DNA of 44,177 bases. Origin: Treponema sp. Its GTDB lineage: Bacteria; Spirochaetota; Spirochaetia; Treponematales; Treponemataceae. The position numbers were made by a program, and so were the translations under genes. Shown here one piece after another: positions 35,641 through 43,549 of the stretch (position 1 is the first letter of the stretch; each line of letters opens with the position of its first letter). Where the stretch lies: NCBI GenBank assembly GCA_016297415.1, contig JAEDGQ010000005.1:1-44177 (forward strand), read 5' to 3'. The notes beneath the pieces were generated by a model. The model was given only the letters and a program-made list of their open reading frames with translations. It was not told the DNA's origin and did not search any database.

Positions 35641-36339
35641 ATGGATTTTGTTCTTGAATACAAAAATGTAACAAAAAAATACATTACAAAAACCGCTCTG
35701 GATCAAATCAATCTTGAAGTTCCAAAAGGTTCCATTGTTGGACTTCTTGGTCCAAACGGAAGCGGAAAAACTACCCTCTTAAAACTTGCAGCCGGACTTT
35801 TAACACCAACTTCCGGTCAGGTTATTTCCTGTGGACTTAAACCTGGTGCTAAATCAAAAGAGCTTGTAGCATATCAGCCGGACCGTGTATATCTCAACGA
35901 CTGGATGAATGTTAAACAGCTTATTCAGATGTTTGACGATTTTTACGGCAACTTCAATAAAGAAAAAGCATTCAAGCTTCTGGATGACCTTCACATCAAT
36001 CCTAATGAAAAACTTAAAGGCCTTTCAAAAGGAACAAAAGAGAAAGTTCAGCTTATTTTAACAATGAGCCGTGAAGCGCCTCTTTACATTCTTGATGAGC
36101 CAATCGGTGGTGTAGATCCTGCAGCCAGAGATTACATCCTTAACACCATCCTTAAAAACTATAATCCGGACTCTACAATCTTAATTTCCACACACCTTAT
36201 TACAGATGTTGAACCTGTTCTCAATCACATCATTTTCATAAAAGAAGGACACATTGTCCGTTCAGGAAATGCACAGACAATTCGTCAGGAAACAGGCAAA
36301 ACAATCGACCAGCTTTTCAGGGAGGAATTCAAATGTTAA
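35641..36339 (+). CDS. ABC transporter ATPase (YtrB-like)
   Basis: This 232-residue ABC ATPase has Walker A LGPNGSGKTT, signature LSKGTKEKVQL (a relaxed form seen in YtrB-like ATPases), Walker B LYILDEPIGGVD and switch His STHL. It partners the following membrane protein as an exporter or lantibiotic-stress type transporter; the substrate is unknown. The ATG at 35641 is preferred because GGAGAG precedes it; an ATG four codons upstream overlaps that site. No GntR regulator, which often accompanies this family, is adjacent. It overlaps the next gene by seven bases. Confidence 0.88.
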   Translation: MDFVLEYKNVTKKYITKTALDQINLEVPKGSIVGLLGPNGSGKTTLLKLAAGLLTPTSGQVISCGLKPGAKSKELVAYQPDRVYLNDWMNVKQLIQMFDDFYGNFNKEKAFKLLDDLHINPNEKLKGLSKGTKEKVQLILTMSREAPLYILDEPIGGVDPAARDYILNTILKNYNPDSTILISTHLITDVEPVLNHIIFIKEGHIVRSGNAQTIRQETGKTIDQLFREEFKC

Positions 36340-37181
36340 ACAAAGCTAAAAGTTCAATGGGCAAACTTTTTACAGTCGTAAAATATGAAATTCTCAACAC
36401 TTCCAGAATTTTTGTTCCGCTTTATTCTGTACTCGTTATTGTTTCATTACTGGGCGGATTTTTATTTTATGGAGAAAACTCCCTTCCAATCCTTAACGGT
36501 CAATACACAATGAACATCAACGGTGTAGAAACTGTAAAAACAATTAACGGAATGGGATTTCTTTTCGGCTCTGTATTCATAATCCTTACAACAGTTGCTT
36601 TTGCAATTACTCTTTTCCTTCTCATCAGCAGATTCAGCAAAAGTATGCTTGGAGATGAAGCTTATCTGAACATGACCCTGCCTTTAACATTAGGCCAGCA
36701 AATCTGGGGCCGTGTAATCTGTTCTTTCCTCTGGGTTATTTCATGTTCAACAATTATTTCTCTTGCTTCTGCTTTCATTCACTTCAGAAAAAAAGGAACA
36801 ACCATCTTCAATATCAACTATTCTGATTTTGCAGCCAGATTTGCTGAATATTACGGCATAAACTTTGTCTGGATGATTATTTCACTTCTTGTTACTGTCA
36901 TCTGTTTAATTATGACTTTTATCTTCTTCGGCTTTTTCATCAGTGCTTTAAGTCACCTCTTCAAAAAAAACCGGGGAATTACAAAAATCTTCATGTCCGT
37001 AATTCTCTTCATCGTTTACTGCAACATTCTTCGTTATGTTTTTTCAAGCATCGATTACAAAGCAGTCAACTGTGCACCAATGGTAATTACCTGGACTCTT
37101 ACCGGAATTAATACAGTAATTTCCCTGATTTATATTTTTTCAACACAATTTATTCTGGTCACAAAACTTAATCTGGAATAA
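36333..37181 (+). CDS. ABC-2 type transporter membrane protein
   Basis: This 282-residue protein has about six membrane helices: one near residue 25-45, a pair around 75-105, one at 125-145, and pairs around 185-215 and 230-275. It is the permease of the preceding ATPase, coupled by a seven-base overlap (ATGTTAA). The sequence has no strongly diagnostic motif, so substrate and direction are inferred only from the ATPase type. Confidence 0.8.
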   Translation: MLNKAKSSMGKLFTVVKYEILNTSRIFVPLYSVLVIVSLLGGFLFYGENSLPILNGQYTMNINGVETVKTINGMGFLFGSVFIILTTVAFAITLFLLISRFSKSMLGDEAYLNMTLPLTLGQQIWGRVICSFLWVISCSTIISLASAFIHFRKKGTTIFNINYSDFAARFAEYYGINFVWMIISLLVTVICLIMTFIFFGFFISALSHLFKKNRGITKIFMSVILFIVYCNILRYVFSSIDYKAVNCAPMVITWTLTGINTVISLIYIFSTQFILVTKLNLE

Positions 37182-37197
37182 TTTTACGGGCGTTCCC

Positions 37198-37289
37198 TGC
37201 AGGCTCTGCCTGCAGGTCAGGCGTTCCGCAGTTCCGCTCCCGCTTCATCCCTTCGGGACGGCTTTCGCCGCTGCTCCATGCCTTAACGC
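37198..37289 (+). repeat. GC-rich structured repeat, copy 4
   Basis: It begins GGGCGTTCCCTGCAGGC, has the core GCAGGTCAGGCGTTCCGC, contains GGCTTTCGCCGC and ends ATGCCTTAACGC. A TGCAGGC/GCCTGCA hairpin lies near the start. It is the shortest copy (92 bp) and lies just after the exporter genes. Confidence 0.75.
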
Positions 37290-37307
37290 AATTTTCTCCC
37301 CTTCACC

Positions 37308-37336
37308 TTTAATTTTTTCTTTAATCTTCTTAAAAT
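37308..37336 (+). promoter_or_regulatory. Probable leaderless promoter of the Nudix gene
   Basis: TTTAAT, a 17-bp spacer and TAAAAT are followed by six bases and the ATG. No Shine-Dalgarno sequence is present. Confidence 0.45.
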
Positions 37337-37342
37337 CAAATT

Positions 37343-37810
37343 ATGAAATCTCAATTAACAACTCTATGTTATCTGGAAAAAGAAAATTCCTATCTGATGC
37401 TTCATCGGGTAAAAAAAGAAAAGGATATAAACAAAGACAAATGGATTGGTGTTGGCGGTCATTTCGAATTTCAGGAAAGTCCTGAAGACTGCCTTATCAG
37501 AGAAGTAAAAGAAGAAACAGGACTATCACTCGGTAGTTTTGATTTCCGGGGAATAGTTACTTTCTGCTCAGACGATGATTCGGCAGAATACATGTTCCTT
37601 TATACTTCAAAAGATTTTTCCGGAAGTTTAATCGACTGTGACGAAGGAACTCTGGAATGGGTACCTTTCGAAAAAATCGAATCCTTAAACCTCTGGGAAG
37701 GCGACAAAATTTTTCTCCGTCTTCTCCAGACAAACGCCCCATTCTTCACCCTGAAACTGATTTACAAAAACGGTCAGCTTATAGAAAGCAAACTAAACTT
37801 GAGCCGATAA
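37343..37810 (+). CDS. Nudix hydrolase (MutT-like, possible 8-oxo-dGTPase)
   Basis: This 155-residue enzyme hydrolyses a nucleoside diphosphate linked to another moiety. The full Nudix box GX5EX7REUXEEXGU is present from GHFEFQESPEDC through REVKEETGL (around residues 38-60), giving the Mg2+-binding Glu residues. The N-terminal KDKWIGVGGH and overall length resemble 8-oxo-dGTP diphosphatases. It has no ribosome site. It converges on pheT with a shared bidirectional terminator. Confidence 0.88.
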   Translation: MKSQLTTLCYLEKENSYLMLHRVKKEKDINKDKWIGVGGHFEFQESPEDCLIREVKEETGLSLGSFDFRGIVTFCSDDDSAEYMFLYTSKDFSGSLIDCDEGTLEWVPFEKIESLNLWEGDKIFLRLLQTNAPFFTLKLIYKNGQLIESKLNLSR

Positions 37811-37840
37811 AAAAACCGGCACGGATGCCGGTTTTTTTTT
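37809..37840. terminator. Bidirectional terminator between the Nudix gene and pheT
   Basis: AAAACCGGCA and TGCCGGTTTT form a 10-bp stem around CGGA. Ten T follow on the plus strand, and a run of T follows on the minus strand. Confidence 0.92.
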
Positions 37841-40176
37841 CATTCAATCTCACAGTTATCTGCGAACTGTGTTTTAATTTCTTTTCCTGCAGCAAGTGCC
37901 TTTTTGCCTGCAATCATTACTGTGTGGTTTTCAACTTTGTAAGTTACTTTGCAGAACTTATCAATGTCGATTTTTGCAGGCTTTTCAGCGTTTTCTGCAC
38001 CACCTTCAAGAGTGATTACAGTTCCTGGAGCAGCCCATGGAGCAGTAAGAAGTTCAACTTTCTTTCCGTCATCATAGTCAGCAGCAAGAAGCATACCGCG
38101 GCTTTCAACGCCCTTCATCTTGCGTGGAGCAAGGTTGGCAGCAATGATTACATGCTGTCCAAGAAGTTCTTCCGGTTTAAGGTATGGTCTTAATCCAGAC
38201 TGAATGATTCTTGGAGTGCCAGAACCATCGTCCATTGTTTCAATGTAAAGCTTGTCGCCTTCAGGATTTGTATCAACCTTTTCAATTTTAGCAACCAGCA
38301 GCTGAATATGGCTGTCAAAGTAAGCAGCAGGATCTGTTTCTGCAGGACTTACATTTCCGGCAGCTTTAGGAGCTTCAGCTTTTTTAGCAGCCTTTGAATG
38401 TGGTTTTTCAGTTGGCATTAATGCTTCAACATCAACTTCACCGGCTACACATGGAACAGTAATATTCCAGTTTTCAAGAACCTGTGGATGAACTTCACCA
38501 AATACACCAATCTGTTTTCCATTCAGCATAATTGCAGCCTGGCGTCCTGGAATAAAGCGCGGGTCTTCAACTTCTTTAACATCATATTTGTGATCAAGAA
38601 GATAAAGCAGTGAACTTACTTCAGAAGCAAGGTCATTGAAGTTTGCATTATTACATGCAGTCATAAATCCTAAAGACTGGATTGTTTTTGTGCCTGTGTT
38701 TTCACTTGGATCAAGGAAAGCAACCTTACCGATTTCAAAAATCTTGTGTGGGAATACAGCCTGTCCAGCCTGGCTTTCTGCACGAAGCAGAGAAGAAATA
38801 ATTGAAGGACGAACAAACTGATAGTTTTCACTCATTGGGTTACTGATTTCAATTACGTTTTCATCGCTTACGCACATGCGGTCAATGTAATCACGTTTAG
38901 AACCAAGGTAGTTAAAAATCATTTCCTGGTAACCAAGACCAACCATGATTTCTTTTGCCTTGCGGCTAAAAAGTGTAACAGGGCTAAGCTGACCAACTGT
39001 AAAGTCACTAGGACGAACAGGCTTAAAGTTATCAAGACCAACACCAATCATTACATCTTCGATAATATCAACTTCGTGGAGGAAGTCGTTACGATATGGA
39101 GCAGGTTCAAGAGTGAACTCAACATCCTTTTTGTTAGCCTTAAGATATTTTTCAGTTTTTTCTGTTGCATCAAAATCTTTTGCTGTAACGTTATTATCCA
39201 TGCGGCTTAAAGCATCAAGAACTTCAGCTTTTGTAAGGTCACAGCCAAGCTTCTTGTTGATTGCAGCAAGAGTAGCCTTTGTTTTCTGCTGGAAGTAGAA
39301 AGGAACAACAATTTCTTTTCCGCAGCCTGTATCATAAGGATGAATAACTTTTACAGGAAGAATTTCGTAACCGGCATCTGCAAAGTCACATGCTACAATG
39401 TTTGCAGAAAGCATAAGGTTTTCAATATTGTCACCTGTAAGTTCAACCATAAGGTCTTTATCACCAACCTGAACAGCACCAAGTGTTGCTGAGTTGATGA
39501 TTGGAGCCATAGACATTACTTCGCCTTTGTCATCTTTAAGAAGTGGGAATACTTTTGCATCTTTAAGAATCCAGCCGTATTCTTTTCCCTTTGGATGATC
39601 AGTAAGAATCTGACGACAAGTCATTTTTTCTTCACACTGAAGCGGAACAAAAGAAGTTTTATCAGGATCAACACCTGTGTAGTGAACAGGCCACTTTATC
39701 TGGCTTACGCGGTAAACACCCATAGAAACAGATTTTCGCTTGCGGCCAAAGTTCCAGCAAAGCTTTTCCTGAGTCTGGATAATGTCTTTAAGCATTGGAT
39801 CATCAATTGCTTTTCCAGAAATTACAAAGCTTACCATGTATGGACGAACTTCTTTTACGCTTTCATCAACATAAACAATTCTGTCACCACAGTCTTTAAC
39901 TGCGCCTGGTTTAGACATGAATTTAGAATAGTCAGAGCGCTTAGCTCCTTCGTGATTACGCAGACAGCGTGTTACACCGCCTGTAGACCAGAGGTCAGGA
40001 CGGTTTGTATCGTTTAATTCAATTTTGATAACGCGTTCGTCTTCGCTCTGAGACATATCTGGTTTTTCATCAAGTTCAGCTTTTCCACAAGTAAGCTTTT
40101 TTTCCAGAGTGTCATAATCGTATTTTTTTCCAAGAAGATTAAAAAACAGTTTTTCGTTTACTTCAATTTTTGGCAT
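37840..40176 (-). CDS. pheT: Phenylalanine-tRNA ligase beta subunit fused to a tRNA-binding domain
   Basis: This subunit works with PheS (not in the window) to charge tRNA-Phe. Residues 1 to about 585 follow the shorter archaeal/eukaryotic-type beta chain also used by spirochaetes: the N-terminus MPKIEVNEKLFFNLLGK, ELNDTNRPDLWS near 52-63, and the B3/4- and B5-like core with HPYDTGCGKE. A Lys/Ala/Pro-rich linker (about 586-620) then leads to an EMAP II/MetRS C-terminal type tRNA-binding OB domain from residue 621 (IQLLVAKIEKVDTNPEGDKL, then APRKMKGVESRGMLLAA). This added domain is unusual for pheT as I know it. The gene is monocistronic here. Confidence 0.9.
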   Translation of the reverse strand: MPKIEVNEKLFFNLLGKKYDYDTLEKKLTCGKAELDEKPDMSQSEDERVIKIELNDTNRPDLWSTGGVTRCLRNHEGAKRSDYSKFMSKPGAVKDCGDRIVYVDESVKEVRPYMVSFVISGKAIDDPMLKDIIQTQEKLCWNFGRKRKSVSMGVYRVSQIKWPVHYTGVDPDKTSFVPLQCEEKMTCRQILTDHPKGKEYGWILKDAKVFPLLKDDKGEVMSMAPIINSATLGAVQVGDKDLMVELTGDNIENLMLSANIVACDFADAGYEILPVKVIHPYDTGCGKEIVVPFYFQQKTKATLAAINKKLGCDLTKAEVLDALSRMDNNVTAKDFDATEKTEKYLKANKKDVEFTLEPAPYRNDFLHEVDIIEDVMIGVGLDNFKPVRPSDFTVGQLSPVTLFSRKAKEIMVGLGYQEMIFNYLGSKRDYIDRMCVSDENVIEISNPMSENYQFVRPSIISSLLRAESQAGQAVFPHKIFEIGKVAFLDPSENTGTKTIQSLGFMTACNNANFNDLASEVSSLLYLLDHKYDVKEVEDPRFIPGRQAAIMLNGKQIGVFGEVHPQVLENWNITVPCVAGEVDVEALMPTEKPHSKAAKKAEAPKAAGNVSPAETDPAAYFDSHIQLLVAKIEKVDTNPEGDKLYIETMDDGSGTPRIIQSGLRPYLKPEELLGQHVIIAANLAPRKMKGVESRGMLLAADYDDGKKVELLTAPWAAPGTVITLEGGAENAEKPAKIDIDKFCKVTYKVENHTVMIAGKKALAAGKEIKTQFADNCEIE

Positions 40177-40256
40177 ACTCTTCCTCTATATAGAAACAAT
40201 AGAAAAAAGTATATCGAATTAAAACCCAACTGTCTATTAAAGCAGGAGGTCATTCC

Positions 40257-40472
40257 AGGGCAAACGCATTATAACAGATTTTGAATTGAAAAAATGGCGC
40301 AAAGGAGTGAAACGGCTTGCGAAAACACTCGTTTTGTGCTGCCGCGAGAGCGGCAAACGTATATAGTTACAAGCACAAAACGCGTGTAGCATGCTAGCAT
40401 GCGGTTTCGACAAGACGTTTTCACGACTGGAAGCCATTTTTAGCAGGGAATATATTATAATGCGTTTGCCCT
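40257..40472 (-). mobile_element. MITE, longer copy (216 bp) with 9-bp target duplication
   Basis: Terminal inverted repeats AGGGCAAACGCATTATAA bound 216 bp. The flanks carry AGGTCATTC at 40247-40255 and 40475-40483, a 9-bp target duplication offset by one and two bases from the repeat ends. The right duplicate includes the stop codon of the XRE gene. The inner part has palindromes such as GCATGCTAGCATGC. A 66-codon frame crosses it but looks non-functional. Its right half in reverse matches the 83-bp copy at 35459. Confidence 0.85.
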
Positions 40473-40477
40473 AGAGG

Positions 40478-40810
40478 TCATTCTTTTCTTCTGTACTCTA
40501 CATGACCTAGAGTGTATGAAGGATTTTCTAAAATTTTTTCTACAGCGGTTTTCAGTTGTGTTTTTACTTCTTCCCTTAAATAAACTTCATCATTAACAGC
40601 GCCTAATAAAATTTTTGCTTCTACTCCAAGAGCATCTGCTATTGCTGACATACTGTGTTCAGAAGGCCAGCGCCCTTTTTCAATATTTCTGACAGTATTA
40701 ATGGCAAGGTTACTTTTTTCTGACAGCTGCTCCTGAGTCATTTTCTTTTCTTTACGAAGCATTCTTACATTCTGTCCAATTCTGTGACCCAGGTTCTGAT
40801 TTGTACTCAT
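40478..40810 (-). CDS. XRE-family helix-turn-helix regulator
   Basis: This 110-residue DNA-binding protein has an XRE/Cro HTH at about residues 11-66: GQNVRMLRKEKKMTQEQLSE, then LAINTVRNIEKGRWP and ADALGV. The C-terminal 40 residues are acidic and helical and may dimerise. No target operator is known. There is no Shine-Dalgarno sequence; TATAAA lies nine bases upstream of the ATG. The MITE has inserted at its stop codon, but the frame is intact because the target duplication preserves the TGA. It is divergent from the yhbY gene, with a 132-bp gap. Confidence 0.88.
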   Translation of the reverse strand: MSTNQNLGHRIGQNVRMLRKEKKMTQEQLSEKSNLAINTVRNIEKGRWPSEHSMSAIADALGVEAKILLGAVNDEVYLREEVKTQLKTAVEKILENPSYTLGHVEYRRKE

Positions 40811-40907
40811 GTTAAAAAATTTATAATGGAAACTTCAAATTTTACACTTTTACAATATGGTTAATTCTTCTACAAATACCCAACTTGTTGGTTGTTCATT
40901 AATTCAA

Positions 40908-40936
40908 TTGATATTTATTTTTTTTACAGATATTAT
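40908..40936 (+). promoter_or_regulatory. Promoter of the yhbY gene (leaderless)
   Basis: TTGATA, a 17-bp spacer and TATTAT are followed by six bases (TCAGCC) and the ATG. This is the clearest example in the window of a promoter whose start point coincides with the start codon. Confidence 0.72.
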
Positions 40937-40942
40937 TCAGCC

Positions 40943-41257
40943 ATGATTGAATTAACAAGTAAACAGAGAAAATATCTCGAAAAAGAAGCACAGCCTTTAT
41001 CACCACTTGTACTCATTGGTGGTGCTGGACTTACAGATGAACAGATTAAACAGATTACTACTGTTCTCAAAGATCACGAACTTATTAAAGTAAAGTTCAA
41101 TGAATATAAAGATGAAAAAAAAGAATTAAGCAGTTCTATTGCCTCTCAGACAGATTCAATTCTTGTACGCATCATCGGAAATGTTGCTACATTCTACAGA
41201 CAGTCTGATAATCCGGAAACAAGAAAATATGCAAAAGGATTGTCTAAAGCAAAATAA
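40943..41257 (+). CDS. yhbY: YhbY/CRS1-CRM-type ribosome assembly RNA-binding protein
   Basis: This 104-residue protein has the CRM fold that binds 50S ribosome precursors. The sequence begins MIELTSKQRKYLEKEAQPL, followed by VLIGGAGLTDEQIKQI with the GxxG loop, then KVKFNE and a C-terminal VRIIGNVATFYRQS. I chose the ATG at 40943 because the family's N-terminus starts there; a longer frame from 40892 would overlap the promoter. No Shine-Dalgarno sequence is seen. Confidence 0.92.
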   Translation: MIELTSKQRKYLEKEAQPLSPLVLIGGAGLTDEQIKQITTVLKDHELIKVKFNEYKDEKKELSSSIASQTDSILVRIIGNVATFYRQSDNPETRKYAKGLSKAK

Positions 41258-41284
41258 AATCACCAACAAGTTATACTTAATATT

Positions 41285-41301
41285 TATAACAAGTTGTTAT
41301 A
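41285..41301. promoter_or_regulatory. 17-bp palindrome at the queH leader promoter
   Basis: TATAACAA-G-TTGTTATA is a perfect palindrome overlapping the predicted -35 hexamer. A half-like copy (ACAAGTTATA) lies 19 bp upstream. This is a good operator candidate; the divergent-side XRE protein is one possible binder. Confidence 0.5.
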
Positions 41302-41322
41302 CAATTTTTTATGTTGTACATT
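41294..41322 (+). promoter_or_regulatory. Probable promoter of the queH leader
   Basis: TTGTTA, a 17-bp spacer and TACATT, giving a start near 41329. Confidence 0.5.
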
Positions 41323-41328
41323 TAGATT

Positions 41329-41418
41329 CGTGAGTCATGCCAAACCATAAACCGCGGCTTTTTAGAATCAGGTATCAACCACGGGTCGATGGAAAGTTTT
41401 TCCACGGCCCTTTTTTTT
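41329..41418 (+). ncRNA. queH leader RNA with terminator (candidate riboswitch or attenuator)
   Basis: About 90 nt from the predicted start to a T-run. GATTC pairs with GAATC, enclosing GCC/GGC. An alternative CCA/TGG and ATC/GAT pairing would break the terminator. A 32-codon frame (41337-41435) crosses the terminator. I do not recognise a known preQ1 riboswitch core in it. Confidence 0.4.
41383..41418 (+). terminator. Intrinsic terminator upstream of queH
   Basis: GGGTCG-A-TGGAAA pairs with TTTCCA-CGGCCC (one bulged A and one G-U pair) around GTT, followed by eight T. It lies on the sense strand 66 bp before queH. Confidence 0.88.
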
Positions 41419-41484
41419 CCCTTCAAAAACTCTAACACTTGCCCTGCCGACATTCGATAATAAAAAAGTAAAGACAGATTTTAA

Positions 41485-42156
41485 ATGGACAAAATCAACT
41501 ACCAGAAAGAACTTGATAAAATTATTTCTCAATTCGGCAAAAAGGAAAATGAACAGAAACCCACTCTTCTGCTTCACGCCTGCTGTGGTCCCTGCAGCAG
41601 CTATGTAATCCAGTATCTTGCTTCAATATTTGACATTACAATTTATTACTACAATCCAAACATTCATCCTGAGCAGGAATACTGGCGTCGTCTTGAAGAA
41701 TTAAAAAAGTTTCTCACCCGGTTTCCTGATGCGGTAAAAAATAAGGTTAAGCTTATTATCGACGACTACAATCCTGAAGAATTCTTTGAAGCCACAAATG
41801 TTAAAAATGAACCGGAACTTCAGACTGAACCAGAAAAAGGTGAACGATGCTTCAGATGCTACAAAATGCGTATGGAACATTCATGGAAGTATGCCGTAGA
41901 AAATAACTTTGAATGGTTTACAACAACCCTGACAATCAGTCCTCATAAAGACAGTCAGAAAATAAATCAAATCGGAAAGTACCTTGAAAACAGCGGGACA
42001 TTAAATGTCGCACATAAAACAAAGTATCTTTATTCCGACTTTAAGAAAAACGGCGGCTTTTTACAAAGCACCCTCTTAAGCACCCAGTACGGATTATGGC
42101 GGCAGGATTACTGCGGCTGTGTTTACTCTAAACAGAATATGAAACAGGAGAAATAA
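41485..42156 (+). CDS. queH: Epoxyqueuosine reductase QueH
   Basis: This 223-residue enzyme carries out the last step of queuosine synthesis in tRNA wobble positions. QueH (formerly DUF208) features are clear: N-terminal KINYQKELDKII, Cys pair in HACCGPCSSY (around 31-40), YYYNPNIHPEQEYWRR, the second Cys pair in GERCFRCYKMRMEH, TTLTISPHKD, and the C-terminal YGLWRQDYCGCVYS. The Cys residues bind iron-sulfur and a second metal in characterised members. Only a weak ribosome site is seen. It is followed after two bases by argA. Its leader contains a terminator. Confidence 0.94.
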   Translation: MDKINYQKELDKIISQFGKKENEQKPTLLLHACCGPCSSYVIQYLASIFDITIYYYNPNIHPEQEYWRRLEELKKFLTRFPDAVKNKVKLIIDDYNPEEFFEATNVKNEPELQTEPEKGERCFRCYKMRMEHSWKYAVENNFEWFTTTLTISPHKDSQKINQIGKYLENSGTLNVAHKTKYLYSDFKKNGGFLQSTLLSTQYGLWRQDYCGCVYSKQNMKQEK

Positions 42157-42158
42157 AA

Positions 42159-43526
42159 ATGTCATCAAAAGAAACTTCGATTCAAATAAAGGCAGAAAGA
42201 ATACGTGATGTAATCCGTTACATCCGCAAGTTTAAAAATGCAGCAGTTGTAATTTACATTGATGACAGAATCATCGACTCACCTTATTTTTCAAGTCACA
42301 TTCATGACATCAGTCTTATAAAAGAAGCAGGCCTTAAGGTGCTTGTTGTTCCGGGTGCCCATAAGAGAATTGATAAAATTCTTGAAGACAATAATGTTGA
42401 ATGGAACACTGTTAACGGAATCCGCATTACTCCACCTGAAGCTATGGGCCTCATAAAAAGTGCAGCTTTCGAAGTAGCCAATCAGGTTATGACAAATCTA
42501 GCAGGAGAACACTTAACTGCCGTAATCGGTAACTGGGTTCGTGCAAGAGGTAAAGGTGTAATTTCCGGAGTTGACTACAACACAGCCGGCGAAATTGACA
42601 AGATTGATGACGAATCCCTGAACACAGTTTTGCAGGACGGATTCATTCCAATTTTCCCTTGCATCGGATGGAGTCTTAACGGCAAGCCTTATAATATTTC
42701 GTCAATGCAGCTTGCAACACAAATTGCCCTGCATATGAAAGCAGATAAACTTTTTTTCCTCGTTCCAGGTGCAGAACTTTCTTCCAGATTTTTTGAACTT
42801 CCTTCAGATCTGGGTCTTTCTCCGGAAGGTCATGTTCCTGCAATGAATATTGAAGAACTGGATTCTTTCATCAGATTAAATGAAAAAGAAATTGAAAACA
42901 GTTCTGCAAGTGAAAACAAAGATCTTAAAAAGAATATTATTTCAATTCTTAAACTTTCAAAAGAAGCTTGTACCGGTGGTGTTTCCAGAGCCCATATTGT
43001 TGACGGTTTTGCAGACGGAACTCTCCCATGCGAAATTTTCAGCGACCTTGGTTCAGGAACCATGATTTATTCCACAAACTACGGAAAGATTCGTGCAATG
43101 CGCCGCGAAGATATTTCTCCGGTAATTTCTCTTATGCGTCCATTCATTGAACAGGGAATTCTTCTTCCACGAAGCAAAGAACAGCTGGAAAACACATACA
43201 ACGATTATATTATTTACGAAATTGATGGTGCCGTACGTGCCTGTGCTGCACTTCATATTTATGACCGCAAACAGGCAGAAATTGCAGGAGTTGCCGTAGA
43301 TGAAACCTGCGCCCACATTGGAATAGGTCCAAAGATGATTGAATACCTTATTTCAAAGGCAAAAACAATTAATCTTGAAAGCGTTTTTATTTTAACAACA
43401 CAAACAGCAGACTGGTTTGAAAGTCTTGGTTTCAAGAAGGATACAATAGATTCTATCCCGGAATCCAGAATCAAAATATGGAATCCAGACCGGGGATCTA
43501 AAGTATACAGATTAAATCTTATCTGA
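42159..43526 (+). CDS. argA: Amino-acid N-acetyltransferase (N-acetylglutamate synthase)
   Basis: This 455-residue two-domain enzyme starts arginine synthesis by acetylating glutamate with acetyl-CoA. Residues 1-290 form the amino-acid kinase-like domain (VLVVPGAHKRIDKIL, then NWVRARGKGVISGVDYNTAG). Residues about 310-455 form the GNAT domain (IRAMRREDISPVISLMRP and the acetyl-CoA loop region CAHIGIGPKMIEYL, where relatives have RGxGxG). The order and length match classical ArgA. AGGAG lies before the ATG. It forms a two-gene unit with queH and ends before a terminator-bounded repeat. Confidence 0.93.
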   Translation: MSSKETSIQIKAERIRDVIRYIRKFKNAAVVIYIDDRIIDSPYFSSHIHDISLIKEAGLKVLVVPGAHKRIDKILEDNNVEWNTVNGIRITPPEAMGLIKSAAFEVANQVMTNLAGEHLTAVIGNWVRARGKGVISGVDYNTAGEIDKIDDESLNTVLQDGFIPIFPCIGWSLNGKPYNISSMQLATQIALHMKADKLFFLVPGAELSSRFFELPSDLGLSPEGHVPAMNIEELDSFIRLNEKEIENSSASENKDLKKNIISILKLSKEACTGGVSRAHIVDGFADGTLPCEIFSDLGSGTMIYSTNYGKIRAMRREDISPVISLMRPFIEQGILLPRSKEQLENTYNDYIIYEIDGAVRACAALHIYDRKQAEIAGVAVDETCAHIGIGPKMIEYLISKAKTINLESVFILTTQTADWFESLGFKKDTIDSIPESRIKIWNPDRGSKVYRLNLI

Positions 43527-43549
43527 TTCATAAAAGAAAACCTTAAGAT

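Noticed and set aside
40237..40437. 66-codon frame on the minus strand
   Set aside because: It runs across the MITE and its inverted repeat, has no ribosome site and no family resemblance.
41337..41435. 32-codon ORF as an independent small protein
   Set aside because: It crosses the terminator and has only a weak ribosome site; kept only as a possible leader feature.
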